64,000 nucleotides of DNA, from the NCBI RefSeq assembly GCF_000473365.1, contig NZ_AXBK01000001.1, positions 46,164 through 110,163 on the forward strand, in the 5' to 3' direction. Position 1 is the stretch's first letter; each line of letters opens with the position of its first letter. Shown one piece after another: positions 33,231 through 41,935 of the stretch. Position numbers and translations under genes: made by a program. The notes below the pieces were generated by a model, which saw only the letters and a list, made by a program, of their open reading frames with translations, was not told where the DNA came from and ran no database searches. Source of the DNA: Adhaeribacter aquaticus DSM 16391. GTDB lineage: Bacteria > Bacteroidota > Bacteroidia > Cytophagales > Hymenobacteraceae.

Positions 33231-34736
33231 TTATTGTCGTTCAAACCGAATGGGTTCTAATTCACTCTCAAATTTTACAAACAACAAGTTGCTCAAGCCA
33301 TTCTCATCTCTTTTAAAATGCAATGCAGGCATACCCATTCGGTCGGGAGCATCAACCCTAACTGCATGAAAAACATTATTTTCTTTATGAATTATTCTAA
33401 GCTTTCGATTTCTGAAGATGGTATAATAAGCTTTGCCTTCCATAAAAATATCTAACTGACCGTAGCCGCCATTTAGATACTTCCCAGAAATATCATAAGG
33501 CAATTTAGGGACGGAGGTTTTAGTTTTAGCCTTAACAAATTTATTGGAAACGGTGCTGGCACTTTTAATTGGTTCTAAACGCTGTTGATATTCATCAAGC
33601 CACTTTCTATCCTTTAACCCCAACATCCTATCTGAGAGAATATTTCTAATAATTAAAGCGGGCTCATAATCTGATTGGTTAGTCAATACCACAATGCCTA
33701 TTTTCTCATTTGGGAAGAAAACCACTGTGGAGCGAAAGCCATCTATACTACCGCCATGTTCTACCCGATAGTGGCCTTGGTAATTTGTGACTATCCATCC
33801 ATAGCCATAATTCGCTGAATAAATACCATTATACTCTTCATCAGGCAAATACCCAGTTGGCATCACCGTTTGAGGATAAATTGCTTCGCTAATATAGTTT
33901 TTAGGTAATATTTCACGGTCGTTGAATTTCCCGTTATTAACCCACGTCAGGATCCAGTTCGCCATGTCAGTTGCACTGCTGTTAATGGCTCCAGCAGGCC
34001 TCATAGCGCTAATCTCACGATAGTCAACTTTATTAGGATCATTGTCTATAACCTGGTAACCTAAAGAAACATTTTGATCACTGAGTAAACCTGGTACCCC
34101 AAAATTTGATCTATTCATTTGTAAGGGTTTGAATAAACTCTCCTTTACATTTTCCTCCCAGGATTGCTTAGTGATATTTTCTCCTATTGCTCCTGCCAGT
34201 AAATAAGACCAGTTACTATAATTCCATTTTTCCCTAAGTTTACTTGTTGGTTGTAGAAATTTAATTCTGTTAATTAATAGATTTCTATCGTCTAATGGTA
34301 GACCAGACCATGCCGCATCATGAAGAGCAAGGCCTGACCGCATGCCTAAAATGTCTTGAATTGTAAGATTTGAATTTAAATCATCGGTATAGAATTTTAG
34401 ATTAGGAATATATTTTGAAGGGTGCTCATCAAAAGATAACAATTTCTTGTCACGGTAAATACCTAATAAAGCTGCGGTAAATGTCTTGGTATTTGAGCCG
34501 ATTGGGAATAATGTATTTGCATCTACTTTCAGTTTATTTTCTATATCCCTAAACCCAATTCCATTTGCATACAATATATGTTCACCCTCCACAATAGCAA
34601 TGGCACATCCTGGTGTTTTAGTCGATTCTAGAACTTTTTCTATCAAAGTTTCTATTCCTTTAATTCGGTCATTGGTCTGGGCATGGGAATAACTAAATAC
34701 TAAAAAAAACAAAAATGTTAGATGTAGAGTTTTCAT
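33231..34736 (-). CDS. Exported serine hydrolase (class C beta-lactamase-like) with extra C-terminal domain
   Basis: A 501-residue protein with signal peptide (TLHLTFLFFLVFSYSHAQ). Motifs: FPIGSNTKTFTAALLGIYRD (SxxK), WNYSNWSYLLAGAIGENITK (YSN) and YRVEHGGSIDGFRSTVVFFP (HGG). After about residue 400 a beta-rich domain follows (YDISGKYLNGGYGQLDIFME; NRKLRIIHKENNVFHAVRVD), as in the larger Bacteroidota family. Probably a peptidase or esterase acting in the periplasm. A cassette with exactly complementary 9-bp ends. Confidence 0.85.
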   Translation of the reverse strand: MKTLHLTFLFFLVFSYSHAQTNDRIKGIETLIEKVLESTKTPGCAIAIVEGEHILYANGIGFRDIENKLKVDANTLFPIGSNTKTFTAALLGIYRDKKLLSFDEHPSKYIPNLKFYTDDLNSNLTIQDILGMRSGLALHDAAWSGLPLDDRNLLINRIKFLQPTSKLREKWNYSNWSYLLAGAIGENITKQSWEENVKESLFKPLQMNRSNFGVPGLLSDQNVSLGYQVIDNDPNKVDYREISAMRPAGAINSSATDMANWILTWVNNGKFNDREILPKNYISEAIYPQTVMPTGYLPDEEYNGIYSANYGYGWIVTNYQGHYRVEHGGSIDGFRSTVVFFPNEKIGIVVLTNQSDYEPALIIRNILSDRMLGLKDRKWLDEYQQRLEPIKSASTVSNKFVKAKTKTSVPKLPYDISGKYLNGGYGQLDIFMEGKAYYTIFRNRKLRIIHKENNVFHAVRVDAPDRMGMPALHFKRDENGLSNLLFVKFESELEPIRFERQ

Positions 34737-34802
34737 GTAAGATATTGTAATTCAATAAAATTTATTTAATGCTGTAAAGTTGTTGCTAGCATTTAAGTTG
34801 CC

Positions 34803-34874
34803 GCATAACGGCCTTTTGTAAACTGCGGTGGAGACTACCGGCCGACGCTGCCGTTTACACAATGGTGGGGTAAC
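34803..34874 (-). repeat. attC-like site
   Basis: About 72 bp between the beta-lactamase stop and the serine hydrolase. R'-like GTTATGC at 34803-34809; arms TTTGTAAACTGCGG and CCGTTTACACAA pair; the R'' side reads GTTACCCC and is degenerate. Confidence 0.55.
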
Positions 34875-34875
34875 T

Positions 34876-35784
34876 TTAATTACTGTATGTGTTAATATAG
34901 TTCCAGGCTGCTTTAGAAATATCAGCAATGATTTTTTCGTTCGTGTTAAAGTCTTCCTTTGAATTGGATACAAAAACACTGATAAAGTAATATTCTCCAT
35001 TGGGCAAAAAGACGATGCCAATATCGTTGACCGCTGCTGTTATCCCTGTTGTTTTATTTTTTCCGGACGAACCTGTTTTGTGAGCAACCACAGTGCCTTC
35101 AGGTAACCGTCCTTTCAATCTGTTTTTGCCTGATTCGTTTTCCCGCATCTCTTTCCAGACAAAGTCATAACCTTTTGGGGAAAGTAGTTTATTCTTGTTG
35201 TGATAATAGGCTTCTAAAACATTGCTGGCAGCATTAGGGGTCGTCCAGTTTTGAAATTGCAGGTCCCAGTTATGCTGCATTACTTCTTCATTGATTTTTA
35301 TGGATATGGCTTTGAAATTATTTTCCATAAAGTATTTCTCTACTGCCTGAGGTCCACCAAGAAGCCTTAACAGCGCATCACACCCCACATTATCGCTGTT
35401 GGAAACAGTATAACTTAAAATTTCAGCTAGTGGCAGCGTTGCGCCATTCGGATATTTATCTCTGAGGGGACTATGAAGACCGGGCAAAAGGTCCTTTCTC
35501 TTGATTTTGATTTTTTGGTCAAGCGACAACGTTCCTTTATCAACCTGGGATAAGACTGCTAAGGCTATATGAAATTTAAACACACTTTGCATGGGGAAAT
35601 GCCTTTCCCCATTGATTGACAAAGTGTCTTTACCATTCCTGCCAATAATTGAAACACCAACAGTTGCATTTTTTGCCGAAATAATCTGTTGTATTTTTTC
35701 TGGCAAAGAATCGGACGTTTGGGCAAATGTCTGACGCGCTAGATATAATAAAAAAACAATTGCTAAAGTAAATACTCGAATCAT
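34876..35784 (-). CDS. Class A beta-lactamase, subclass A2-like
   Basis: A 302-residue protein with signal peptide (RVFTLAIVFLLYLARQTFAQ). All class A motifs are present: HFPMQSVFKFHIALAVLSQV (S70xxK73), LSYTVSNSDNVGCDALLRLL (SDN), the omega-loop region INEEVMQHNWDLQFQNWTTP with a candidate Glu166, and TVVAHKTGSSGKNKTTGITA (KTG). The QFQNWTTP signature and HNWDLQ are those of the Bacteroidota subclass A2 enzymes (PER/VEB/CfxA relatives), many of which hydrolyse cephalosporins. Activity spectrum cannot be read from sequence. It lies between other cassette-like genes; its 3' site is at 34803, but its 5' boundary site is unclear. Confidence 0.9.
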   Translation of the reverse strand: MIRVFTLAIVFLLYLARQTFAQTSDSLPEKIQQIISAKNATVGVSIIGRNGKDTLSINGERHFPMQSVFKFHIALAVLSQVDKGTLSLDQKIKIKRKDLLPGLHSPLRDKYPNGATLPLAEILSYTVSNSDNVGCDALLRLLGGPQAVEKYFMENNFKAISIKINEEVMQHNWDLQFQNWTTPNAASNVLEAYYHNKNKLLSPKGYDFVWKEMRENESGKNRLKGRLPEGTVVAHKTGSSGKNKTTGITAAVNDIGIVFLPNGEYYFISVFVSNSKEDFNTNEKIIADISKAAWNYINTYSN

Positions 35785-35909
35785 GTTGTGGGTATTTGAA
35801 GGTTGTTAAATGTCTGCAAAAATTACCTCCAACACCTCTTCTAAATGATGGGCGAAGCTGTCTGCGACCGAAGGTTAACCTTTAACTGTTTTAGTGGCAA
35901 CCTTTTTAA

Positions 35910-36875
35910 TTATTCTGCTATTTTTAGTACAACATTGCCTGTTTTTTGACCCGTTTCAACATACCTGTATGCCGTTACAATCTGGTCCAATTTATAGTAG
36001 CTATCGATAACAGGTTTATATGCCCCTTTCTCCACCAGTTCTTTCAAGAAGATGACATCATCCTTGTTTATAGTCGGGATGGGGAACAGAACTTTTTTAC
36101 CTTCCAAAATAGGAGTGGTGAGGGCATAAAAAATGTTTTCAGCATGCTTGCCCAGTTCTGTAGAAATGTACACTCCTTTTTCTGTCAGCAAAGGCTTACA
36201 CTGGCCAAAGGAACTTTTGCCGACAGCATCAAAGATAAATTGGAACTTTGTGTCCGTCTGAGTGAAGTCCTGCGTCTGGTAGTCTATTACCGTATCTGCT
36301 CCAAGGGATTTTACAAGGGCTACATTTTTAGTGTTACAAACCGCCGTTACTATGGCCCCCAGGTGTTTTAGGAGTTGGACAGCGGCAGAGCCAATTGCCC
36401 CTGTTGCTCCGTACACCAGCGCATGTTGTCCGCTTTTTATTTTGGAGGCTTTTATATTATTCAATGCATAATGTGCCCCTTCTGTAATTGGGGCAGCTTC
36501 ATAAAAGGTTAGGTTATTGGGCAAAGTCGTAATGGCATCATCTTCGGAAATGGTTAAATATTCTCCGTGGCCACCGCAGGTTTTATCATTATACCCAAAA
36601 ACCTTGTCTCCCTTTTTAAATTTTTTTACCTCCTTGCCAACATCTTCTATGACACCTGCAAACTCACAACCTAGTATGGGGTACTTCGGCCGTAAAAGGC
36701 CACTCCAGAAGCGTGAGATAAAATAGTCCGCACTTCGAAAACCCGAGTCTGTCCGGTTTACGGTAGATGCAAAAACCTTCATTAATACTTCGTTGTCTTT
36801 AGGTATAGGTTTGGAAACCTCCATTAGTTTGGCAACCTCGGGAGGCCCATATTTTGTGTATACAACAGCCTGCAT
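35910..36875 (-). CDS. NAD(P)-dependent MDR-type alcohol dehydrogenase/quinone reductase
   Basis: A 321-residue protein from ATG 36875 (MQAVVYTKYGPPEVAKLMEV); the frame continues to 36905. GroES-like N-terminus with LGCEFAGVIEDVGKEVKKFK and VFGYNDKTCGGHGEYLTISE, Rossmann part HALVYGATGAIGSAAVQLLK (GxxGxxGxxxxQ), ending GQKTGNVVLKIAE. Zinc ligands are not evident, as in zeta-crystallin-type reductases. Substrate unknown. The first bases before the gene (minus TTTAGTGCCAA) match the inverse after it (TTGCCACTAAA) in 10 of 11 positions, suggesting a cassette with decayed sites. Confidence 0.85.
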   Translation of the reverse strand: MQAVVYTKYGPPEVAKLMEVSKPIPKDNEVLMKVFASTVNRTDSGFRSADYFISRFWSGLLRPKYPILGCEFAGVIEDVGKEVKKFKKGDKVFGYNDKTCGGHGEYLTISEDDAITTLPNNLTFYEAAPITEGAHYALNNIKASKIKSGQHALVYGATGAIGSAAVQLLKHLGAIVTAVCNTKNVALVKSLGADTVIDYQTQDFTQTDTKFQFIFDAVGKSSFGQCKPLLTEKGVYISTELGKHAENIFYALTTPILEGKKVLFPIPTINKDDVIFLKELVEKGAYKPVIDSYYKLDQIVTAYRYVETGQKTGNVVLKIAE

Positions 36876-37011
36876 ATCTTGTTTTTTTATTATGTGTTCA
36901 TACAATTGGCACTAAAGTACCGGCAATGATCTATGGCCATTCTAAACCCACTTCGCCACATGCCGGATAAAAGATAATCTCTAGTAGAAAAGTACCCGTC
37001 ATTTACCCCGG

Positions 37012-37713
37012 CTAAAGCCTTTCGCCCTTTTGTGTGCGTTCCTTGTTATTTATTTTCCTTACAAACTTTTCCAATTCACCATTATTAATAAGAACTGGGC
37101 CATGTCCGAAACACAGGACTTTTGGCTTCAGGGAAGCAAGTTTATTAATGGATTCTTTATTTTTTGATTGGTCCGTTGTAAATAAGGCTGGGGGTTCGTG
37201 TAAAGCCACCCATGTTGTTAGCAGATTCATGTTCAGAATAACATCGCCAACAACTAGAACACCATCTCTTTCCCTATAAAATGAGATGTGTCCGGAGGAA
37301 TGCCCAGGCGTTTCTATTACTTTAAATCCACCCACCTCATCGCCTTCTTTAAGAACCCTTGAAATTGCAAACCCATCACCAGCCCAATATTTTCTTTGGA
37401 ACCGGGTAACTATATGGTTTTGGAATGGATATTCACTAGTTGCATTTCCGGTTTCAGCCTGCCTTTTTTCGGCCCCGCTACTCCAAAATGGAATGCCGAG
37501 TTTTTCACAAATTACTTTGCTGCTGCCTTGATGGTCAGCATGCGCATGGGTTATGACATGAGCATTTAGCTTTCTGCCTTTAACCGCATTGAGGATTTTT
37601 GTATAAGAACTTTTAATACCCGCATCAATTAAAACATCATCAATAAGATAACAGTTTATGGAATCTCTGGGCATCAAAGGTATTTGAAATACATCTTTTG
37701 CTATTTGTTTCAT
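37012..37713 (-). CDS. MBL-fold metallo-hydrolase
   Basis: A 233-residue protein from ATG 37713 (MKQIAKDVFQIPLMPRDSIN). Metal sites: AHVITHAHADHQGSSKVICE (HxHxDH), VIETPGHSSGHISFYR (H196-type), GVLVVGDVI (bridging Asp) and LCFGHGPVL (last His). It belongs to the glyoxalase-II-like group rather than to class B beta-lactamases; the substrate, perhaps a thioester or lactone, cannot be read. A Crp-like palindrome is at 37759, about 46 bp upstream. It closes the run of minus-strand enzyme genes. Confidence 0.85.
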   Translation of the reverse strand: MKQIAKDVFQIPLMPRDSINCYLIDDVLIDAGIKSSYTKILNAVKGRKLNAHVITHAHADHQGSSKVICEKLGIPFWSSGAEKRQAETGNATSEYPFQNHIVTRFQRKYWAGDGFAISRVLKEGDEVGGFKVIETPGHSSGHISFYRERDGVLVVGDVILNMNLLTTWVALHEPPALFTTDQSKNKESINKLASLKPKVLCFGHGPVLINNGELEKFVRKINNKERTQKGERL

Positions 37714-37758
37714 ACTTAAATCTTTATGCAAAGATAGATTTTACTTTCCTTGAAATTC

Positions 37759-37775
37759 TTGACTTAAGTTAAGAA
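37759..37775 (-). promoter_or_regulatory. Candidate Crp/Fnr-type operator
   Basis: TTGACTTAAGTTAAGAA, an imperfect palindrome (TTgACTTAAGTtAA), upstream of the MBL gene. The identical 17 bases lie at 44911-44927, upstream of a TonB receptor and next to a Crp-type gene. Confidence 0.5.
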
Positions 37776-38092
37776 ATGCTTTTTCTTATTCGACTAAGAG
37801 ATTGCGGCGTAATTCTTAAAAAGGAAGTCACATGAAATAATGGCGTTCGGTGTACTATTTATAATTTCAAAGTTTGGACAAAGTCTACGTGTTTTCCTTT
37901 AGCAGTAATAAATTGAAGTCTTAAAACCCAATCTGCTAAACAGATACCATTTTGCTCGGCTAAAATCCTTCCTATTTTTTGCCATTGAGGAACAATGTCA
38001 TATCTAAAAAGGGGGTACTTACAGTACCTTATATTAAATTTAATCGATTGGTTAAAACAAGATATTTAAATTAATATTAATAAAATGGATTT
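37776..38092. other. Intergenic with an unassigned minus-strand relic
   Basis: An open stretch on the minus strand, about 37859-38020, reads RYDIVPQWQKIGRILAEQNG, ICLADWVLRLQFITAKGKHV and DFVQTLKL before a stop. It has no start codon and I could not assign a family. The rest is AT-rich. Confidence 0.3.
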
Positions 38093-38476
38093 TCAATATC
38101 GTAGTATGTGCCATATTAAAAAAGCTAACAACGCTGTTATAATGGTTAAGGCTTTCTCAAAAATTGTCTTGGCAAATAAATTTCCAATACTATTCAGAAT
38201 AAACAAACCAAGGAAAACCCAGAGAATAACATCTACCACTTGACCCGGTATGGTATTACTGAAAAAATTGCTTTTCATTAATAATGTACCTCCTAAAATT
38301 ATATTGAGTAAAATAGAGAAGGCTTCGAACAAATACATTTCTCTGTCTGTCTTTAACCGGCCTCCCCAGGTTATTTGGTAGGGGATAACTTTTATTAAAA
38401 TAAGTGTATGGAATAAAAGAGTAAAACCTATTATAAAAAATAGGATATTGAAAGCGTTGCCAATTATAAATCCCAT
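38093..38476 (-). CDS. Four-helix membrane protein, paralogue of 27792-28208
   Basis: A 127-residue protein with four hydrophobic segments (AFNILFFIIGFTLLFHTLIL; FSILLNIILGGTLLM; VVDVILWVFLGLFILNSIGN; LTIITALLAFLIWHILRY). It shares VIPYxITWxGRLKxDxEMY, WxFLxLFxLNxIGNxxAKxxFEK and length with the gene at 27792. Function unknown. Two diverged copies in one array suggest that the gene was captured twice. Confidence 0.65.
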   Translation of the reverse strand: MGFIIGNAFNILFFIIGFTLLFHTLILIKVIPYQITWGGRLKTDREMYLFEAFSILLNIILGGTLLMKSNFFSNTIPGQVVDVILWVFLGLFILNSIGNLFAKTIFEKALTIITALLAFLIWHILRY

Positions 38477-38541
38477 AATTTTATTGATTTTCAGTCTAGC
38501 ACATAGATTAATAATGGTGCAAATTGCTAGTGAATTGATAA

Positions 38542-39129
38542 TTAGTAGAAATTTACACCAATCAGTAATGCCGCTGATACTCCATTTGTTTTGCCTTCCT
38601 TTAACTCAACGTTGCGGTAAGAAATTTTTGTTTTAATATCAATTGCAAAATTATTCTTTTGATAAATTTCATAACCAACCGCAGCAACCCCGCCTAATCC
38701 AAAATAATATTTTGTTTCTAATGGGTCATTGTCGGGATTTCGAATATCCCAAAATACTGGGTTATCGCCACCCAGACCAACCCCACCAAGAAACCAGAGT
38801 TTATTAGTAACCCAATATTGTACAGAAGGGGCAACGATGCCAAAATCTCGTTTTCTATTCCGGCCAAACCCTGAATAGTCATAAACAGATACATTGGTGG
38901 AAAGCAAAAGTGCAAGATTAGGTCTAACCATATAGCCTAATTTTAAATCCAGTGCTAAACCTGTATCGGTTTGGTTTTTATTGGGGAATTTTAAGGAAGT
39001 GTAACCAGGCCCTAATGACGTCCCAAATAGTAAGCCCTTGCGTTCAACCTTAATTATATCTTGTGCAACTACTTGCTGGGTGAAAAGTAAAATTGAAAAA
39101 TATAATGCAGTTAAAAGTGATTTTTTCAT
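38542..39129 (-). CDS. Outer-membrane beta-barrel protein
   Basis: Start at ATG 39129 (MKKSLLTALYFSILLFTQQV, signal peptide ending VVAQ); 195 residues. The mature chain alternates strands with aromatic ends: GLALDLKLGYMVRPNLALLL, APSVQYWVTNKLWFLGGVGL, KYYFGLGGVAAVGYEIYQKN and ends SAALLIGVNFY with a C-terminal aromatic residue, as expected for an 8-strand OmpA/PF13505-like barrel. Role unknown. It is followed on the same strand by a membrane protein and preceded by a Crp-type regulator that may control it. Confidence 0.75.
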   Translation of the reverse strand: MKKSLLTALYFSILLFTQQVVAQDIIKVERKGLLFGTSLGPGYTSLKFPNKNQTDTGLALDLKLGYMVRPNLALLLSTNVSVYDYSGFGRNRKRDFGIVAPSVQYWVTNKLWFLGGVGLGGDNPVFWDIRNPDNDPLETKYYFGLGGVAAVGYEIYQKNNFAIDIKTKISYRNVELKEGKTNGVSAALLIGVNFY

Positions 39130-39212
39130 TCCGAGATTTTGATATGTTAAACAATGCCCAAATTTCAGGATATTGTTGTACATAAAAGGGCACCTAGGTT
39201 AACAAATCAAAA

Positions 39213-39782
39213 TCACATAATTTTTTTTCTAATCCTACTCAAACTCTGTTTGGTAATTCCCAAATAAGAAGCAATGTGTTTTTGATGAATTCTCTTTAAA
39301 AGTTCAGGACGATTATTTAATAAGTCTAAATATCTTGCTTCGGCGGATTTAGTTAAAGATTCAAGATATTGCTTTTGTTTTAGCACATAATCATTTTCAG
39401 CACCAATTAAAAAAAGTTTATTGCCCATCGAGGTCTGTTTGAGAAGTTCAATGTTGGTTTTGGAAATACTTAGAACTGAGCATTTTTCCAGGGCCACAAT
39501 TTCTATTAGTGAAGGCTCTCCACTATTTAGAGAAACATCATCGGCAAAAAAATTATTTTCAAGAAACAAATCTAAGCAAACAAAGCTATTTTCTTTCCAA
39601 ACAAATAACCCACATGAACCACTAATTAAAAAGTATCCGTGTTTAGCTATTTCATTAGAACCTTTAATTATTTGATTTTTTTTGAATGAAATTATTTCGC
39701 CTAAATCAGCTAAATTTTTCCAAGCCTCAATAGGGGCATTAAAATAAGGGTCAAATGTTTCCTTAAGCTTATGTTCTATCAT
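39213..39782 (-). CDS. Crp/Fnr family transcriptional regulator
   Basis: About 189 residues from ATG 39782 (MIEHKLKETFDPYFNAPIEA). N-terminal cyclic-nucleotide-like barrel: IISFKKNQIIKGSNEIAKHG, YFLISGSCGLFVWKENSFVC; dimer helix NDYVLKQKQYLESLTKSAEA; C-terminal HTH QKHIASYLGITKQSLSRIRK. It is of the Bacteroidota type, in which the barrel often lacks cAMP-binding residues and the ligand is unknown. About 80 bp upstream of the outer-membrane barrel gene, same strand. Confidence 0.85.
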   Translation of the reverse strand: MIEHKLKETFDPYFNAPIEAWKNLADLGEIISFKKNQIIKGSNEIAKHGYFLISGSCGLFVWKENSFVCLDLFLENNFFADDVSLNSGEPSLIEIVALEKCSVLSISKTNIELLKQTSMGNKLFLIGAENDYVLKQKQYLESLTKSAEARYLDLLNNRPELLKRIHQKHIASYLGITKQSLSRIRKKIM

Positions 39783-39845
39783 GGCAAGGACTCTTCTTTT
39801 GATATACTTAATATGATTTTGGAATACTTTGGCTATTAGATTCAA

Positions 39846-40345
39846 TTAGCATTTACCCTTAATTAAGTTTCTCACCTGTTCCTGTAGAGTAAACAAAAGT
39901 ATTCCTTGGGCTGCTAATTTAAAGTTTGAATCATGTAGTAGTAGATTGCCTTTAGTATACCAGGAACCTCTGCATCTAATGGGCTGAAAGTTAGAATTAG
40001 ATCATATTAAATAGAATTCGAATAAATTTTAGTAATAAATTTTATTATCCCAAATAAGGGCAATGGGAGATTTTTGGTTTTATACCTGTCTAGTAAGTTA
40101 GAAAATTATATAGTTTACTAGCTATATTAATTAAAAAAGAAAAATCTCTTTAAGAATTTATTTTTAAAGGATTTGAACAAAAAAGTAAAGCTTCAACCTT
40201 AGCTATAATTGTTATCCTAAGGTAACATTTTTGCTAAAGTTCTATTGTTAATTTGGGAATTATTTTTAAAAATCCTAAATAAAGTAGGTTACACTATAAT
40301 ATTAAGGGGCTTTATTTTATGCAAAAGTTGTAGCCAATATAAAAA
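39846..40345. other. AT-rich intergenic, nothing recognised
   Basis: No supported frame. The last 20 bp (40328-40345) are also present upstream of the broken methyltransferase copy at 52635-52615, so the promoter region was duplicated too. Confidence 0.4.
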
Positions 40346-41137
40346 ATGAAAAGAATCCACTTATTTGAATTTGAAGATTTTCCATGGTTCCCGAATTGGC
40401 TAAGAATTAATTTGACCAGACTTATGGTGGTGATGCATAATTTATTAGGAACCACTAAGGAATTAGCGAATTTGTTAAACAAAGCCATCAGGTATTCACC
40501 CAGACCAGCTATCATTGATTTATGTTCAGGAAGCGGAGGGGCTATGCTAGCAGTTGCTGAGACTTTAAAGGGAGAATATCACATAGAAGATTTAACTCTA
40601 ACCTTAACGGATTTGTACCCAAATAAAGACTTAGCTACTAGAATCAACAGGAAAGAAAATTCTGGAATATCTTATGCCACTGATTCAATTGACGCAGCAA
40701 AAGTACCATCCGATTTATTAGGTGTAAGAACAATGGTGTGTAGTTTTCATCATATGAAGCCCAATACAGCAAGGAAAATCCTAGTTGATGCAAAAAACCG
40801 AAAACAGCCTATCTGCATCTATGAAATAAGTGACAATAGTTTGCCAACACTTTTGTGGTGGGTAGCCCTACCTTTGAATTTTATCATGACTTTCTTTATT
40901 ACTCCCTTTGTAAGGCCTTTAACGTGGAAGCAAATTTTATTTACCTACCTGGTACCTATTATACCAGTTATTTTTGCTTGGGATGGCGCAGTATCTAATG
41001 TCCGAACTTACACTTTAGATGATTTAGATGTGCTACTGGAGGGATTAACTTCTGATGATTACAGGTGGGATAAAGGAATAATAACAGGCAAAGCTAAAAA
41101 AATATATCTCCTAGGCTATCCAATAGTGAATCAATAA
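40346..41137 (+). CDS. SAM-dependent methyltransferase-like protein with two membrane segments
   Basis: A 263-residue protein. RPAIIDLCSGSGGAMLAVAE is the SAM-binding motif I (DLCSGSGG), LTLTLTDLYPNKDLATRIN is motif II, and MVCSFHHMKPNTARKILVDA corresponds to the methyltransferase acceptor-side strand with HH. A hydrophobic stretch (LLWWVALPLNFIMTFFITPF and ILFTYLVPIIPVIFAWDGA) suggests membrane association. Substrate unknown. Its first 60 codons are repeated, with a stop, on the opposite strand at 52449-52634. On both copies an esterase piece follows, so methyltransferase and esterase were neighbours in the ancestor. Confidence 0.75.
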   Translation: MKRIHLFEFEDFPWFPNWLRINLTRLMVVMHNLLGTTKELANLLNKAIRYSPRPAIIDLCSGSGGAMLAVAETLKGEYHIEDLTLTLTDLYPNKDLATRINRKENSGISYATDSIDAAKVPSDLLGVRTMVCSFHHMKPNTARKILVDAKNRKQPICIYEISDNSLPTLLWWVALPLNFIMTFFITPFVRPLTWKQILFTYLVPIIPVIFAWDGAVSNVRTYTLDDLDVLLEGLTSDDYRWDKGIITGKAKKIYLLGYPIVNQ

Positions 41138-41156
41138 AATACTAGCTACAACAATA

Positions 41157-41184
41157 GCTAAAAAGCTTTGAAACGCTTTTTAGC
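41157..41184 (+). terminator. Hairpin terminator candidate
   Basis: GCTAAAAAGC, loop TTTGAAAC, GCTTTTTAGC: a perfect 10-bp stem 20 bp after the methyltransferase. The T run is inside the stem, so efficiency is uncertain. Confidence 0.55.
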
Positions 41185-41646
41185 CCTACCGTTATCAGGT
41201 ATACATTTAGATAGAAAATCAGTTACTGCAATAAAGTAAATATAAGGTACTCTCCAAAAATCTTTTGAACGGTCATCATTAGAATTAAAAATCTTTAAAT
41301 GAAATCATCTTTTTCCATTATTTGAACAAAATGAATTATTTAAAAAATTGAATTTACATTAAACTTTTATTCTTCCTGCCTATAGGAAATTTAATTGTTG
41401 GTTCAAGATTTAATATTTTTTTACCCTACATAATCTAAGAAGCTTGTATTTTGCGTTTATTCCCTGATTTTTATTAGCTCTATTAATAATGTTCAAATAA
41501 AGAAATTGAACAAGGAAAATAAAATTTAGGTATTCAGTTCTATTATGGAAAGGTGGGTGGGCAATCCATAACATATACGAATCATTAGAAAGTGAATATT
41601 TTGATAACATTGGCAGGAGAAATTTCCTTTATCAAATCACTAATTA
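41185..41646. other. Intergenic, nothing recognised
   Basis: AT-rich. Frames on both strands look like chance. Confidence 0.4.
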
Positions 41647-41935
41647 ATGAATTACCTATTTATCCTTGTTTTTTTTACCTTTTCCTTATTAGAAGTCAAA
41701 TCGCAAACTGATTTTAAATTAGGTTTTGCTGATAGTATTAAGTCTAATCATATTACAAGAGCAGCTATTCCGGCAAAAAAATTAGCCTTACTACAAAGGA
41801 TACTTATCCGGTTTTATATGTTCTTGATGGAGAAAATTGTTTTCGCTCCGTTACAGCAGTATTTGAACGCTTAATTGAAAGTAGAGTGATTCCACCCATG
41901 ATTGTGATTGGAATACCAAATACGAATATACCGTT
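41647..41935 (+). pseudogene. Esterase (Fes/IroE type), N-terminal fragment with frameshift
   Basis: ATG 41647 opens a signal peptide (LFILVFFTFSLLEVKSQ) and FKLGFADSIKSN as in 32895. After a frameshift near 41755 another frame gives TKDTYPVLYVLDGENCFRSV, TAVFERLIESRVIPPMIVIG and IPNTN, the first third of the esterase, then homology ends. The C-terminal third of what may be the same gene is on the other strand at 52112-52448. Confidence 0.8.

Noticed and set aside
35785..35909. attC-like site between the beta-lactamase and the dehydrogenase
   Set aside because: Only a degenerate CACTAAAAC box is seen on one side and no paired arms or R' box on the other.
37012..37713. MBL protein as a class B beta-lactamase
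   Set aside because: HxHxDH is common to the whole superfamily; no exported signal peptide and the spacing is glyoxalase-like.
41410..41610. 66-codon minus-strand frame
   Set aside because: AT-rich chance frame with no start context or features.
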